Assembly (NCBI GenBank): GCA_002869385.1
Contig: PKTB01000022.1
Location: 124,001 to 188,000, forward strand
Length of the DNA: 64,000 bases
Source: Marinilabiliales bacterium
GTDB taxonomy: Bacteria > Bacteroidota > Bacteroidia > Bacteroidales > ML635J-15
Direction: 5' to 3'
The notes beneath the pieces were generated by a model that ran no database searches, was not told the origin of the DNA, and was given only the letters and a program-made list of their open reading frames with translations. Shown piece by piece: positions 20,935 through 32,079 of the stretch. Position numbers and translations under genes: made by a program. Position 1 is the stretch's first letter. The number at the start of each line of letters is the position of its first letter.

Positions 20935-23088
20935 ATGAAGAAAATTATAATTTATATATTGGTAATTATTGTGGTTACTTTAATTGTAACACCTAATTGT
21001 GTTTATGCACAAGATGAAGCCACTAATCTTGAAAAATATTGGCGGTATAGGCAAAGGTTTCGGGATCATTTTATTTATCCTTCTGAGTTTGTTGAGGAAC
21101 CAGGAGTTAATTGGCCTGCATTTGAGTATAAAATTGATGAAGATGATGGTTGGAGCAAAATACTTGATTTTAGTGATGGGAATCCTAATATATTTGCTTA
21201 TGCAACTGTATTGTCAACGGAATTGTGGTTGTTGAAAAATAATGGACAGGACTATTCCTCTACACTTCAAGATTTATATTATTTCATGCTTGCTATTGAA
21301 CGTTTGGACTGTTATTCAGAGTATCATTGGAGGATAGCCTTAAATAAGCCACTGCCACAACAGACAATTGATTATCCAGATGACATTAATGGATATCATT
21401 CAAGGGATGACGTTTCTGAACCTTTTTGGCAATTGCATCAATATTATTTTATTGGAGATAATGCAATAAGTGAATACTATGAGTGGCTGCAAGGTTTTGG
21501 TTCGATATATTCAAGTGATGTGATAGCATATATGGAGGGTAGTAGTCATGATAATTTAGCCCGCAATTTTGCAGGTTTGGCAATATTACATGCGTTAGTT
21601 GGAGAAGAAGACGTTACTTCTATACCTGTAATATGGAATCCTCAACTTGGTGGATACCCAGATGGGTATATCAAGGATTATTTAGAGAATAAAGATATTC
21701 TTACTGAAGATGGTGGTGTTACAACGATTGATTTTGGAAAATGGGCTGAAGATATTATTATTAGGTATATTGACCAACTTCAAGCACCATGGCCACGTAT
21801 AATTCCTCCTGTAGATTTAATTGGTACGGTTCTTAACTTACCAGGCTTTTATCCAGGAGGAGATCTTTTTACTCATTGGGTTTTAAGGAATCCAGTTTCA
21901 GGGGATTTAGTTCCAGAAGGGAATGGGGCTGATGGAGGTATTTTTTATACAACAGGTTGGGGATTTCTTTGTGCGGCTTCTCATATTACTGGAGAGCCCA
22001 TAAATGATTTACTGGAATATCCTTTAGATAAACCGGATGAACTTATTTATAAAGCACTTTTAGCCCCTCCAAATTTAGAAGCTGAAAAATTGACTTTGTA
22101 TATAGAATCTGTTGCAGCTACATTAGATGATGCATTAATAGGGGATACATACAATAGGTTGATTAATATTAGAAATGATAAAGAAATGTATGAGATATTG
22201 CCATTGGTGTATTTGGTTGTTCATGATGCAGATAAGTACAATACTGGAGTTTTGCCTAGTGATTATAATGATGAGTATAACTATTATTTAGATTTATTAA
22301 ACATAGCTCCAACTTGTTTTTCTGGTTCTGATTTTGTACCTGAGTATTCAGGTACGTGTAGGTTGGTTTGGAGACCTGATGAGGTTCCAGAAGAGTGACG
22401 ACTTAATAATGGGCTTGATTATATGGCTTTACATAACTTGTTTTACGTTGTTTTTAGACCAAATGATTTTAGATATATTAATGTCGTTCAAGATATTTTG
22501 TATGGACCAAAAATAAAATCAGGAGCAGGAATATATGCATACAACAGTATTTATGATGGAGATGTAGTTTATGAAGCGACTAATCCAAATTATCATATTT
22601 CATTAAAACCTTGTTTTCATGCTTATTCTGGGTGTGATTTTACAGCAACAATAAGTAGTACAGGCAATTATGGAAGTGAGTATACTGTAATGTATCCTGA
22701 TGAGTGTGATCAATATGTACTAACTCCTCCAAGTTCAAAAGGATTAGTAAATAACGATTCAATTTTCTTTGAGGATGACATTGTGGAATTAAATGATACT
22801 TTGACAATTGGCACAAAAATACTTTCATTTGGAGAAGCAACATGTAATATTTTCCCAAATCCTGTAAATGATTATGCTAAACTGGTAATTGAAAATGTAT
22901 TGGCAGAAGAAGTGGGTGTAGATGGAATAACAATAGACGTTTTTGATGTTACAGGTAAAAATGTTATACACTTGCAAACTATAGATACTCAGGTAGATTT
23001 GGATATGTCAGGTTTTAACCCGGGTATGTATTCTGTAAGGGTTTATTCGGATGCATTTCAGTTTAACAAGCAGATTGTAAAGAAATAG
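20935..23088 (+). CDS. T9SS-exported protein of unknown function; in-frame TGA
   Basis: A signal peptide (ending VYAQDE) precedes a large, mostly helical domain of about 450 residues with many Trp and Tyr, which could be a carbohydrate-active alpha-helical fold but has no motif I can assign. A C-terminal T9SS sorting domain is clear: CNIFPNPVNDYAKLVIEN ... GMYSVRVYSDAF ... KQIVKK. A TGA at 22396-22398 cuts the frame between VPEE and RLNNGLDYMALHNLFY. The frame continues 230 codons to the real stop, and the TGA probably represents GGA (Gly). Without read-through the sorting domain would be lost and the protein could not leave the cell through T9SS. Confidence 0.7.
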
Positions 23089-23105
23089 CTTTGCATATTT
23101 CGACT

Positions 23106-23137
23106 AAAAAAAAGGCTGTTTATTCAGCCTTTTTTTA
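23106..23137 (+). terminator. Rho-independent terminator
   Basis: AAAAAGGCTG and CAGCCTTTTT form a stem around TTTATT with a T run, 15 bases after the T9SS gene stop. Confidence 0.75.
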
Positions 23138-23314
23138 TGTTTGTTATTTTGATGCTGATAACCAAGGATTGTTAATTTGAGTTCTTTGATTACTAATAAA
23201 AACCTAATAATTGATTGCTTTGAAGCGGTTTTAACAAAAGTAAGTTGAAAAATCATTGCAAACAGGCTTGTTTAGTACCTGGTAAAAGGAGTATTTTTAC
23301 TCAAAAACAGATTT

Positions 23315-24268
23315 ATGATAAAGACCGGCATTTACGGACATCCCGATTTTGAAGCTGATATTCTTGAGAAAATCATGGATGTTCCCGAGTTAAGTGTTGT
23401 TGGGATGTACTCTCCAAACAAAACAGATTCAAAGGATATTGAGGATAAATATAAGCTAAAAACTTACGAAGAAGCAGGTAGCCTGATCGATCAGGTTGAT
23501 GCTGTTATTGCTCTAAATCCATTGTCCGGTCTTGATAAGGTTGAGCAACTGGTACGAAATGCAAAACATGTTTTCTTTGAGCCATCATCCGAATACTGTA
23601 ATCGTGATGTAACTAAACTTTCCGATATCGTTGATGAGGCTAATGTTAAAGTTCAAGCAGGTTTCCATCATCGTTTTAATAATACTTTTTTATCAGCACG
23701 TCCATTTATAGTAAACCCAAAGTTTATACAATCAAATAATTTTAGAAAGTTTGCCGTTGATTCTGTCGCGATTTCCGTACTTATGGATATGCTTATAAGC
23801 GATATCGATATTGTTTTAGGAGTTATTAAATCTAATCTTAAAGCTGTTCACGCAAATGCAACTTCAATAAATCTCGAAGGGCCGGATATTATAAATGTTC
23901 GCCTTGAATTTATGAATGGGAGTGTTGCTCAGTTAACAGCTGGAAGAATTGCTACAACAAATTCGCACGAGCTTAGTTTCTATTGTAATAATGACTATAC
24001 AAGTATAGACCTTATAAGAAATAAAGCATGGCAGGTAAAAAAACGTAATCAGGAAAGTGATATAAAATTATTTAAGGAAAATATCGGTGATTTAATCGTG
24101 GATACTATACCTGTTAAGCCTAATAATCATTATTACGATGAATTTCTTTCTTTTGCTCGTTCAATAGTGTATGATAAATCTCCTTAAGTTGATTTGGAGA
24201 CTGTTCTGAAAACATATTCGGTTGCTGCTCAAATAAAAGATAAGATTAAACTATCAGTTGGGATGTAA
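23315..24268 (+). CDS. Gfo/Idh/MocA-family oxidoreductase; in-frame TAA near the C-terminus
   Basis: A Rossmann N-terminal domain (GIYGHPDFEADILEKI ... VGMYSPN, then VDAVIALNPLSG) and a C-terminal dehydrogenase domain with AGFHHRFN support an NAD(P)-dependent oxidoreductase of the Gfo/Idh/MocA group, which act on sugars or related small molecules. The substrate cannot be told. The coenzyme loop has GHPD in place of a standard GxGxxG. A TAA (24185-24187) interrupts KSP*VDLETVLKTYSVAAQ; the continuation of 27 codons is normal for the family end, and Glu (GAA) is the likely original residue. Full length is 317 residues. Confidence 0.7.
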
Positions 24269-24297
24269 TTTTTTTTTCTCTCGTGCAATAATAGATA

Positions 24298-24305
24298 TAT
24301 ATTTG
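24298..24305 (+). promoter_or_regulatory. Bacteroidota -7 promoter element TATATTTG
   Basis: An exact TAnnTTTG match lies 36 bases before the GTG at 24342, which supports that start. Confidence 0.5.
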
Positions 24306-24341
24306 CGTTTTTATTTTTGCATGTTAAACTAGATTCTTATT

Positions 24342-25214
24342 GTGAGTAGATATTTACTGTTGGTTATAAGTGTCATTTTATTATTCTTTACCTCCTGCGA
24401 AATCATAAATCCATCGGAGCAAATCCCCTCGTATATTGCAGTAGATACAGTAAAAGTGTCTATAGCCAGTCCTTACGAAGGCTCTGCATCTCATAATATT
24501 AGCGATTGCTGGTTATATGTTGATGGTAAACTTATTGGAATATTTGAAGTTCCATTTACTGTTCCGGTTCTGGAAGCAGGAGAACATCAGATACAGTTTG
24601 AACCTGGCATAAAAAATTCCGGTGGAAATGCTTCCAGAGAAATTTATCCGATGATGTTTGGTTATTATGTTGACACAGTTCTTACAGAAAAACAAATCCT
24701 TACAATAAATCCGGTTTTTACATATAGACCTGCAACATTTGATTTGATAGAAGATTTCGAAGATATTGGTATTGAATTCGAAACAAGTGATCAAAGCGAT
24801 ACTATTATCACTTTGGTTTCCGGTGAAAATGCCTTTGAAGGAAAATCAATGTATGTTGCCATAGATGAGGAGAGACCAAATTTTGAATGTAAAAGTTCAC
24901 AACTTTTCGAAATCGAAAAAAATGGACGAGCTTTTCTTGAAATTGATTTTAAAGCAAACGACTATTTCAATTTTTGATTTTTTGTTGTTGAATATACCGG
25001 TTCAACTTTATCAGAAATAAGAAAACATGTCTTTACATTTTATCCAACGGATGAATGGAAGAAGGTTTATATAGATTTAAATTATTTTGTAAATAATGTT
25101 ACAGGAACAGAGTTTAGACTGTTTTTTACTGCTGTTTACGACGAAAGCTCAGGAGTTGAAACATCTGAAATCTATATTGATAACGTAAAATTGTTGTATT
25201 TGTCAACTCAGTAG
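24342..25214 (+). CDS. Putative lipoprotein; in-frame TGA
   Basis: A GTG start gives a lipobox signal (VILLFFTSC at about residue 20). A first domain at about residues 30-110 looks like a PEGA-type beta sandwich (DCWLYVDGKLIG ... GEHQIQFEPG). A second, jelly-roll-like part ends in ETSEIYIDNVKLLYL, typical of C-terminal carbohydrate-binding-like modules. TGA at 24975-24977 cuts the frame in YFNF*FFVVEY; Gly (GGA) fits well. The frame then runs to TAG at 25212-25214. The next gene starts four bases later, so the lipoprotein and the sugar transferase are cotranscribed and may share a role in surface polysaccharide. Confidence 0.7.
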
Positions 25215-25218
25215 GAAA

Positions 25219-26634
25219 ATGCAGAAGTCGAGACAGAATTTTAAATACATATTTTTTGATTTTATTGCTGCAGCTGCAACCTGGACATTGTTTTTCAGAT
25301 TTCGTAAGATATATATTGAACCACAAAAACTAGGTTATGAAATACCGGTAGTTTTTGATACAAAGTTTTATTACGCTCTGATAATTATTCCACTATTTTG
25401 GTTGTTAATGCACCTCATGAGTGGATATTATAAAGTTCCATACCGAAAATCACGATTACAGGAATTAGGTCAGACATTTTTCACAACTTTATTAGGGGTG
25501 ATTATTATCTTTTTTGTCCTGATATTAGATGATTGGGTAGGGCAGTACAAGCATTATTATATTATGTTTGGAACGCTATTCTGATTTCAGTTTATATTGA
25601 CATATTTGCCAAGATTATTTATTACCTCGATAACAAATAAGCGTGTTCATAATCGAAAGTTGCAATTCAATACGCTGATTATTGGGTGTCATAAAAAAGC
25701 CTTGAAGCTATTGGATGAAGTGGAGAATCAAAAAATGTCATCGGGTCTAAAGTTTGTTGGTTTTGTAGCTGTTGATAAGCAGGAACACTATTTGCTGGAT
25801 GAGGTTCTTCCAAAACTTGGTTTTATAGATGATATTTAGGAGATAATTGCAACACATAAGATTGAAGAAATAGTTATTGCAGTTGAATCCAGAGAACACT
25901 GCAAAATCAAGAATATAATCAATAAACTTCAGGGAACAAAAGTTTTGATTAAGGTTATACCTGATATGTATGACATATTAATAGGTAAAGTAAGAATGTC
26001 TTCTATTTTTGGAATGGCACTTATTGAGATTAATCATAATATAATGCCTGTATGGCAACAGCATGCAAAGCGATTTCTTGATATCTTTCTTAGTCTTGTT
26101 GCAATAGCAATACTATTACCTGTCTATTTACTTTTAAGTATAGGAGTTAAACTTAGTTCTCCGGGACCTATATTATACTCTCATTATCGGATAGGAAAAT
26201 CAAAAAAGCCATTTAAAATTTTTAAATTTAGGTCTATGGTTGTTGATGCTGAAAAGAACGGACCGGCTTTAAGTAGTAAAAACGATAGCAGGATAACACG
26301 TTTTGGAAGGTTTATGCGTAAAACCAGACTAGATGAGATACCTCAGTTTTTCAATGTTCTTAAGGGAGATATGAGCATTGTTGGTCCACGTCCGGAAAGA
26401 CAGTTTTTTATTGATAAGATTGTTGAAAAAGCACCTCATTATGTTCACCTATTGTCTGTAAGACCTGGAATTACATCATGGGGACAGGTCAAGTATGGAT
26501 ATGCAGAAAATGTTGACCAGATGATAGAAAGACTAAAGTATGATATCATCTATATTGAGAACAGATCACTTTACATTGATTTTAAAATCATGATTTATAC
26601 AATCAAGATTATTTTTCAGGGCAAAGGCATGTAA
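25219..26634 (+). CDS. Exopolysaccharide-initiating undecaprenyl-phosphate sugar transferase; two in-frame stops
   Basis: The architecture is that of polyprenyl glycosylphosphotransferases: four N-terminal membrane segments, a CoA-binding-like Rossmann middle domain, a fifth membrane segment (FLDIFLSLVAIAILLPVYL), and the catalytic bacterial sugar transferase domain with KFRSMVVDAE, RKTRLDEIPQFFNVLKGDM, SIVGPRPERQFF and VRPGITSWGQV. It transfers a hexose-phosphate from a nucleotide sugar to undecaprenyl phosphate. TGA (25582-25584, in GTLF*FQF, probably Gly) and TAG (25837-25839, in DDI*EIIATHK, probably Glu) cut the frame. All three parts are collinear in one frame, 471 residues in total, the normal family length. 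Sugar specificity is unknown. Confidence 0.9.
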
Positions 26635-26733
26635 TATATGTTTAAAATACTGTTTTTATTAATACCCTGACATTCAGGAGATTAAAATATTGGTATTCTT
26701 TAGGTTTTTTTCTTTTCAATTTTCAAAAAAGTG

Positions 26734-26741
26734 TTATATTT
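26734..26741 (+). promoter_or_regulatory. Bacteroidota -7 promoter element TATATTTG for HU
   Basis: An exact TAnnTTTG match lies 50 bases before the HU ATG in an AT-rich leader. Confidence 0.6.
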
Positions 26742-26791
26742 GCAACCTCAAAAATATTAATAGTAATAACAATTATTAAAAATACTTTAAA

Positions 26792-27073
26792 ATGACAAAA
26801 GCAGACATAGTAAATGAGATTAGCCGTAGTACTGGCATCGAGAAATTGGTAGTACAAAAGACAATCGAGACTTTCATGGATACAATTAAAGACTCATTGA
26901 TCGAAGGTGAAAATGTATATTTGAGAGGATTTTGTAGTTTTATCGTTAAAGCAAGAGCTGCAAAAACAGCGAGAAATATCTCCAAAAACACTACAATTAC
27001 AATACCTGCTCATAAAGTTCCTGCTTTTAAACCATCAAAAGCATTTACACTAGAAGTTAAAGATAATCATTAA
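26792..27073 (+). CDS. HU/IHF-family DNA-binding protein
   Basis: The 93-residue nucleoid protein begins MTKADIVNEISRSTGI and has the DNA-binding beta arm and flank ARNISKNTTITIPAHKVPAFKP typical of Bacteroidota HU. It bends and compacts DNA as a dimer. One oddity is that the near-invariant GFGSF turn reads GFCSF: codon 48 is TGT (26933-26935) where GGT is expected, a G-to-T change of the same type as the in-frame stops elsewhere. The AURKAIP1/COX24-like gene follows 11 bases downstream and is probably cotranscribed. Confidence 0.95.
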   Translation: MTKADIVNEISRSTGIEKLVVQKTIETFMDTIKDSLIEGENVYLRGFCSFIVKARAAKTARNISKNTTITIPAHKVPAFKPSKAFTLEVKDNH

Positions 27074-27084
27074 AATTTACAATT

Positions 27085-27177
27085 ATGCCAAGCGGAAAGA
27101 AAAGAAAAAGACACAAGATGTCTACTCATAAGAGGAAAAAACGTCTTCGTAAAAATAGACATAAGAAAAGAAAATAA
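27085..27177 (+). CDS. AURKAIP1/COX24-domain miniprotein
   Basis: This 30-residue, extremely basic protein (MPSGKKRKRHKMSTHKRKKR and further Arg/Lys/His) matches the tiny AURKAIP1/COX24 (DUF1713) proteins found across Bacteroidota. It resembles the C-terminus of the mitochondrial ribosome-associated AURKAIP1, and a ribosome or RNA-binding role is assumed for the bacterial forms. The gene lies between HU and rng, its usual neighbourhood, and it is often missed because of its size. Confidence 0.85.
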   Translation: MPSGKKRKRHKMSTHKRKKRLRKNRHKKRK

Positions 27178-27200
27178 ACATTTTTCTTTAATTAATGTTA

Positions 27201-27240
27201 TTTAATCAAACCTTTGGTGCTTTTCCGGGGTTTGATTAAA
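27201..27240 (+). terminator. Strong hairpin between the HU operon and rng (terminator or leader structure)
   Basis: A perfect 12-base inverted repeat, TTTAATCAAACC at 27201-27212 and GGTTTGATTAAA at 27229-27240, is followed by ATTTTAT. It can end the HU-COX24 transcript. It also forms the leader just 24 bases before the rng start codon, so it may act as an attenuator or an RNase-sensitive structure. Confidence 0.55.
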
Positions 27241-27264
27241 TTTTATAAAAACGGAGGTAAAGAC

Positions 27265-28839
27265 GTGAGCCAGCAGGTTGAAGAGATTCAGAGCGAATTA
27301 TATATAGATGTACGCAGCTCCGAAATCAATATTGCTTTGTTGCACAATAAGAAGCTGGTTGAACTCAACAAGGAACACAGCAATATTGAATTTTCTGTGG
27401 GAGACATTTATCTTGGTAATGTCAAAAGACTTATGCCGGGCTTAAATGCTGCATTTGTTGATGTAGGGTATAAAAAAGATGCATTTCTTCATTACCTCGA
27501 CCTGGGTGCAGGATTCCAAACACTAAACAAATTCCTTCACATAGGCTTATCTAAGAAGCAACGCAATATTAAATTCAGTAAGATTAATACTGAACCGGAT
27601 ATTGATAAAAACGGTAAGATTACAGATGTACTTAGCGTAGGTCAATATGTATTGGTGCAAATTGCAAAAGAGCCAATATCATCAAAAGGACCAAGGTTAT
27701 CCTGTGAAATATCAATTGCTGGAAGGAATTTGGTTTTAATGCCATTTGTGCAAAAAGTTTCTGTAAGTCAGAAAATTAAATCAGTTGAAGAGCGTAATCG
27801 TTTGCGTAACCTGATTGAAAGTATTACACCTAATAATTACGGTGTTATTATCAGGACTGTAGCCGATACAAAAATGGTGGCTGAACTTGATAGGGAACTT
27901 AATGGACTTATTGAAAAATGGGAAACAGTTTACCGAAATTTAAGTACTGTAAAACATCCAAAACTAATGATTGGAGAGGTAAACAGAACCACAGCAATTT
28001 TGCGGGACATCCTTAATTCGTCATTTAATCAAATTGTTGTAAATGATGAAGCTACTTTTAATGGTATAAAAGACTTTATTTCTGAAATTGCCCCTGAAAA
28101 GGAAAAAATAGTTAAGCTCTATAACTCTAAAGAGCCAATTTTTGATCACTTTGGAATAGAAAAGCAAATAAAGACTGCTTTTGGGAAAACAGTTCCAATG
28201 CGTAATGGTGCTTATTTGATAATAGAGCATACTGAAGCTGCTCATGTTATTGATGTAAATTCTGGTAATAGAAGTAATTCTGAGCAGGATCAGGAAGAAA
28301 ATGCTACCGAAGTAAATCTAATTGCTGCTGAAGAAATTGCCCGACAGTTAAAGCTGAGAGATATGGGCGGTATTATTGTAGTGGACTTTATCGATATTCA
28401 CGACGAAAAAAACAAACGTAAGATCTACGATAAAGTTAAAGATTGTATGGATGGCGACAGAGCCAAATACCATATTACTCATCTTAGTAAATTCTGTCTT
28501 ATGGAGATTACTCGTCAAAGAGTAAGACCGGAGATGGAAATCAAAACGTCTGAGAAATGTCCTTGTTGTAAAGGTACAGGTAAAATCGGAGCAAGTATTT
28601 CTCTTACCGACGAGATTGAAAACAGTATCAAATACGTTATCAAAAAGCACAAAACAAAAAATATTATTATCAAAACACATCCTTTTGTACATGCGTATAT
28701 CACTAAGGGTGTGATAAAATCAATAAGAAAAACCTGGCAAAAGAAGTATCAATGCAAAATAGGAGTATTCCCGATGATGGCATATTCATATATGGAATTT
28801 CACTTCTTTAATGCAAATGATGAGGAACTATTTTATTAA
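27265..28839 (+). CDS. rng: Ribonuclease E/G family endoribonuclease
   Basis: I chose GTG 27265 because GGAGG (27253-27257) precedes it at seven bases, and because the protein then begins like its relatives; the upstream in-frame TTG lies in a hairpin. Residues 35-150 hold the S1 RNA-binding domain (VGDIYLGNVKRLMPGLNAAFVDVGY). The RNase E/G catalytic part has NGAYLIIEHTEAAHVIDVNSG and GGIIVVDFIDIH with metal-binding Asp residues, and a zinc-link motif CPCCKGTGK. It cleaves single-stranded AU-rich RNA in mRNA decay and rRNA maturation. In the conserved block ITPLSKFGLMEITRQRVRPE it has His for Pro (CAT, 28480-28482) and Cys for Gly (TGT, 28495-28497), both G:C-to-T:A type changes. Confidence 0.93.
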   Translation: MSQQVEEIQSELYIDVRSSEINIALLHNKKLVELNKEHSNIEFSVGDIYLGNVKRLMPGLNAAFVDVGYKKDAFLHYLDLGAGFQTLNKFLHIGLSKKQRNIKFSKINTEPDIDKNGKITDVLSVGQYVLVQIAKEPISSKGPRLSCEISIAGRNLVLMPFVQKVSVSQKIKSVEERNRLRNLIESITPNNYGVIIRTVADTKMVAELDRELNGLIEKWETVYRNLSTVKHPKLMIGEVNRTTAILRDILNSSFNQIVVNDEATFNGIKDFISEIAPEKEKIVKLYNSKEPIFDHFGIEKQIKTAFGKTVPMRNGAYLIIEHTEAAHVIDVNSGNRSNSEQDQEENATEVNLIAAEEIARQLKLRDMGGIIVVDFIDIHDEKNKRKIYDKVKDCMDGDRAKYHITHLSKFCLMEITRQRVRPEMEIKTSEKCPCCKGTGKIGASISLTDEIENSIKYVIKKHKTKNIIIKTHPFVHAYITKGVIKSIRKTWQKKYQCKIGVFPMMAYSYMEFHFFNANDEELFY

Positions 28840-28856
28840 TTTTTAAATTTACTACT

Positions 28857-30881
28857 ATGAATTTTAGAAAGTATTTTTTATCTGTTACAGGAATATTAGC
28901 ATTTCTGATCCTGATTAATCCTTTATTTGCACAGGTAGAAGAACCAGTAACCTGGAGCTTTTCTACTGAAGAGATTGACGATCAGCATGTTAATCTGGTA
29001 ATCGAAGCTCAAATTGAAGACCATTGGCATTTATATGGTCAGTATTTTGGATTTGGTGGGCCGATGCCATTGTATTTCGAATTTGATGCTAGTGATAATT
29101 ATGAAATAATCGATAGTGTTATTGAAAAACCGGAGCCGATAGTAGAGTTTGATGATGTTTTTGAAGTTTAAGTTAATTTCTTTGAACATTCTGCAACATT
29201 TACCCAAAAAATTAAAGTCCTTACCGATGAAGGGTTTAATGTTACTGGGATTCTTGACGGTCAGGCATGTTTTGAGGATGGTGCATGTATTCCTTTGAAC
29301 TATGATATGCTTTTTGAGATTAATGGTGGTGCAGCAACAGAAGATGTCACAACAGAAGATACTAAAGCTAAGACTCCAGTGATTGTAACTGAGAATAAAT
29401 TTGAGAATACAGAAACAAAGGATAATTCTTTATTATCTTTCTTCCTAATTTCATTTTTGTTCGGAATTATTGGAATTCTGACACCTTGTGTTTTTCCAAT
29501 GATACCAATGACAGTAAGCTTCTTTATGCAGAAATCTGAGAAAAAATCAAGGAATGTAATGAAAGCCTTAATTTTTGGTATCTCAATAACACTTTTATAC
29601 ACTATAGTTGGTGTTATTGTTTCCTTAACAAGCGCCGGTGCTGATTTTACAACTGTATTAAGTACTCACTGGATTCCTAATCTGATTTTCTTTGTATTGT
29701 TTGTTGTATTTGCAGCTTCATTATTTGGTTTGTTTGAATTTGTTCTTCCAACAAGTTTGGCAAATAAAGCAGATGCACAAGTTGATAAAGGTGGATTAAT
29801 CGCTGCGTTCTTTATGGCTTTAACTACTGTTGTTGTAAGCTTTAGTTGTACAGGACCTATTATTGGTGCTTTATTAGTAAAAGCTGCTAGTGGTAATGTA
29901 TTAGAGCCTGCAATAGGTATGTTAGGCTTTGGACTTGGCTTTGCAATGCCATTTACAATTCTTGCTTTAGCACCGGGAATGATGAAAAAACTTCCAAAAT
30001 CAGGTGGCTGGTTAAATGCTGTAAAAGTTGTAATGGGATTTGTGATTATTGCATTCTCACTTAAATATTTCTCTAATATTGATCAGGTTTATGGACTTGG
30101 AATCTTAAGCCGCGATTTATATATAGGAATTTGGGTAGTGATATTTATAATGATGGGTATATACTTGCTTGGTAAAATCAGGTTCTCACACGACAGCGAA
30201 GTTAAACATGTAGGATTTTTCAGATTGCTTATTGCAATGGCATCATTTATCTTTGCTATATATCTGATTCCTGGTATTTTCGGAGCAAATCTAAGTGGAA
30301 TAGCTGGATTATTAACTCCAAAAACAGCACAGCAATTTGATTTAACTGCTGTGTCAGGTGGTGGAGAAGCAGAAGACTCAGAACTTTGCGAAGAGCCAAA
30401 ATACTCTGAAACTATGCATATGGCTTATGATGTTCATGGATACTTTGATGTTATGCAGGGCATAGAGTGCGCTGAAGCACAAAATAAGCCTGTATTATTG
30501 TATTTTACCGGACATTCATGTTCAAATTGTAAGAAAATGCAAGCAAGCGTATGGTCAGATCCAGCAGTTAAGGAGTATTTTAATAATAAGGTAGTGATGA
30601 CTGCATTATATGTAGATGAGAAGAATGTTAAACTCGCAGAAGAAGACTGGTTTACATCTTCAAATGACGGTAAGGTTAAAAAGAATTTAGGTGAAGCAAA
30701 TGCTGATATTCAGATTGTGAACTTCAAAACCAATACTCAGCCGTTTTATGTTCTTATGACAGCTGATGGTAAAGTTCTAACTGAGCCAATGACTTATAAT
30801 TCAAATCCTGAGGAGTTTATGGAATTTCTTAAGAAAGGCATGGAGGCATTTGAAAATCCTGAAGTCACAGAAGTAGAATAA
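28857..30881 (+). CDS. dsbD: Thiol:disulfide interchange protein DsbD; in-frame TAA
   Basis: A signal peptide (ending FAQVEE) leads to the N-terminal periplasmic immunoglobulin-like domain (EDHWHLYGQYFG). Eight membrane segments follow, with the two essential cysteines in LTPCVFPMIPMTVSFF and SFSCTGPI, and then a C-terminal thioredoxin-like domain with CSNC in FTGHSCSNCKKM. It carries electrons from cytoplasmic thioredoxin to the periplasm. TAA at 29169-29171 cuts the N-terminal domain in FEV*VNFFEHSATFTQ; relatives have Glu there, so GAA with G changed to T fits. The full 674 residues are normal for the family. Confidence 0.92.
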
Positions 30882-30900
30882 TTAGACTTAAATAAATATT

Positions 30901-30935
30901 AAAAGCCGTTCAGATAAATCTGGATGGCTTTTTTT
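30901..30935. terminator. Terminator, probably bidirectional
   Basis: AAAAGCCGTTCAGA and TCTGGATGGCTTTT form an imperfect stem with a T run, between the convergent dsbD gene and the next minus-strand gene. Confidence 0.65.
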
Positions 30936-31830
30936 ATTCTTCCCAATCCCATCCACTTTTAAACATATATTTGATTTGATCTTTACGATAGTTATGAATG
31001 CTGCAGTATTTCTCCAGGACACTGTCAATAATTTCGTTTTCTGTTTTAAGTAATGCCCACGCTTCAATTATTGAGGAAAGGATATATGCTTCGGCAGGTA
31101 TAAGCTCTTTCGTTATCATGAGAGGATAAGTATAACAGTTTACGAGATAAGGAGTGAAATACAAGCCTTAGTAACATGCAATTACAGCAGTTTCTTTAAG
31201 TCGAGAACACTTTTGGTAATTTGGTTCAACCCAGTTATCCATTAATCCATTGTGTCCGTTGAAAACAATAAGGTTTGCATTGCCATTTGCGGCAATAGTA
31301 ATCCCATTTAATGTAATGCTATCAAGGTTTTGTTCGGTTAGAGCATCGAAATAGTTTTTCAGACATGTTTTCATTTCATAGCCTATGTATGCATCTGCAA
31401 TTAAATAGACCTCAGCATTATTTGAAAATGTTTTTTTGAAGATTAATCTTTCAAGAACAGTATCTGATATATTCTGTTCTTGATTGACTAATTCCCAATT
31501 ATCGTAACGTTTAAAATATGTCCTAAATCCATATCCTGAACCCCAATATAGATTTGTATTTTGGTCCATACCATCCTCCCAGATTGCCATGCCGTCGTAT
31601 TTTTCCTTATTATATCCATATAAAGCAACAAAAGCATGTACAATTAGTGGTTCATGATTAGCTATTTTATTTTCCAATAAAACGAGGATACTGTCTCTGT
31701 TTTCAATTAATGGATTAGATATTTCGATATCAAAAATTTGGTTTTCTTCTATTTCATGTTTTGATTCTTGTGAATTGGCACAACTCGATAAATAAACCAA
31801 AATGGTTAATAGCGGGAATAGAAATTTCAT
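30934..31830 (-). CDS. Conserved lipoprotein of unknown function; in-frame TAA
   Basis: A lipobox signal (VYLSSCANS) starts a 298-residue protein with blocks I associate with a conserved but uncharacterised secreted family: VHAFVALYGYN, NLYWGSGYGFRTYFKRY, VYLIADAYIGYEMK, IVFNGHNGLMD and ETAVIACY. TAA at 31168-31170 cuts the frame in IACY*GLYFTPYLV, and the same frame continues to a TAA at 30934. In the family as I remember it, the stop position carries Ser (CASKSYF-type block), so this looks like TCA with C changed to A, not a Glu codon. The role is unknown. Confidence 0.7.
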
Positions 31831-32030
31831 ACGAGATATATTAAGACAGCAAAATATTTATTGTAATAAATTTAAAACGATGAAATTTAAGTTGATATTA
31901 TGTAGAGATATTAAATTAGGATGGAGAATTAATAGTTATTTTGCATTGTGTTTGTTTTTGTCAAAGGTATCACGTGTTAGGTACTTCGAGCACCTCAGCA
32001 ACCAATACGCGATAAGGTTATTAAACACAA

Positions 32031-32060
32031 AAAAAGGTGAACCGATTGGTTCACCTTTTA
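32031..32060 (-). terminator. Terminator of the T9SS gene at 32080-33981
   Basis: A perfect inverted repeat AAAAGGTGAACC/GGTTCACCTTTT with a 4-base loop is followed on the minus strand by a T run. Confidence 0.75.
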
Positions 32061-32079
32061 ATTTGTTATGATTTACTTA

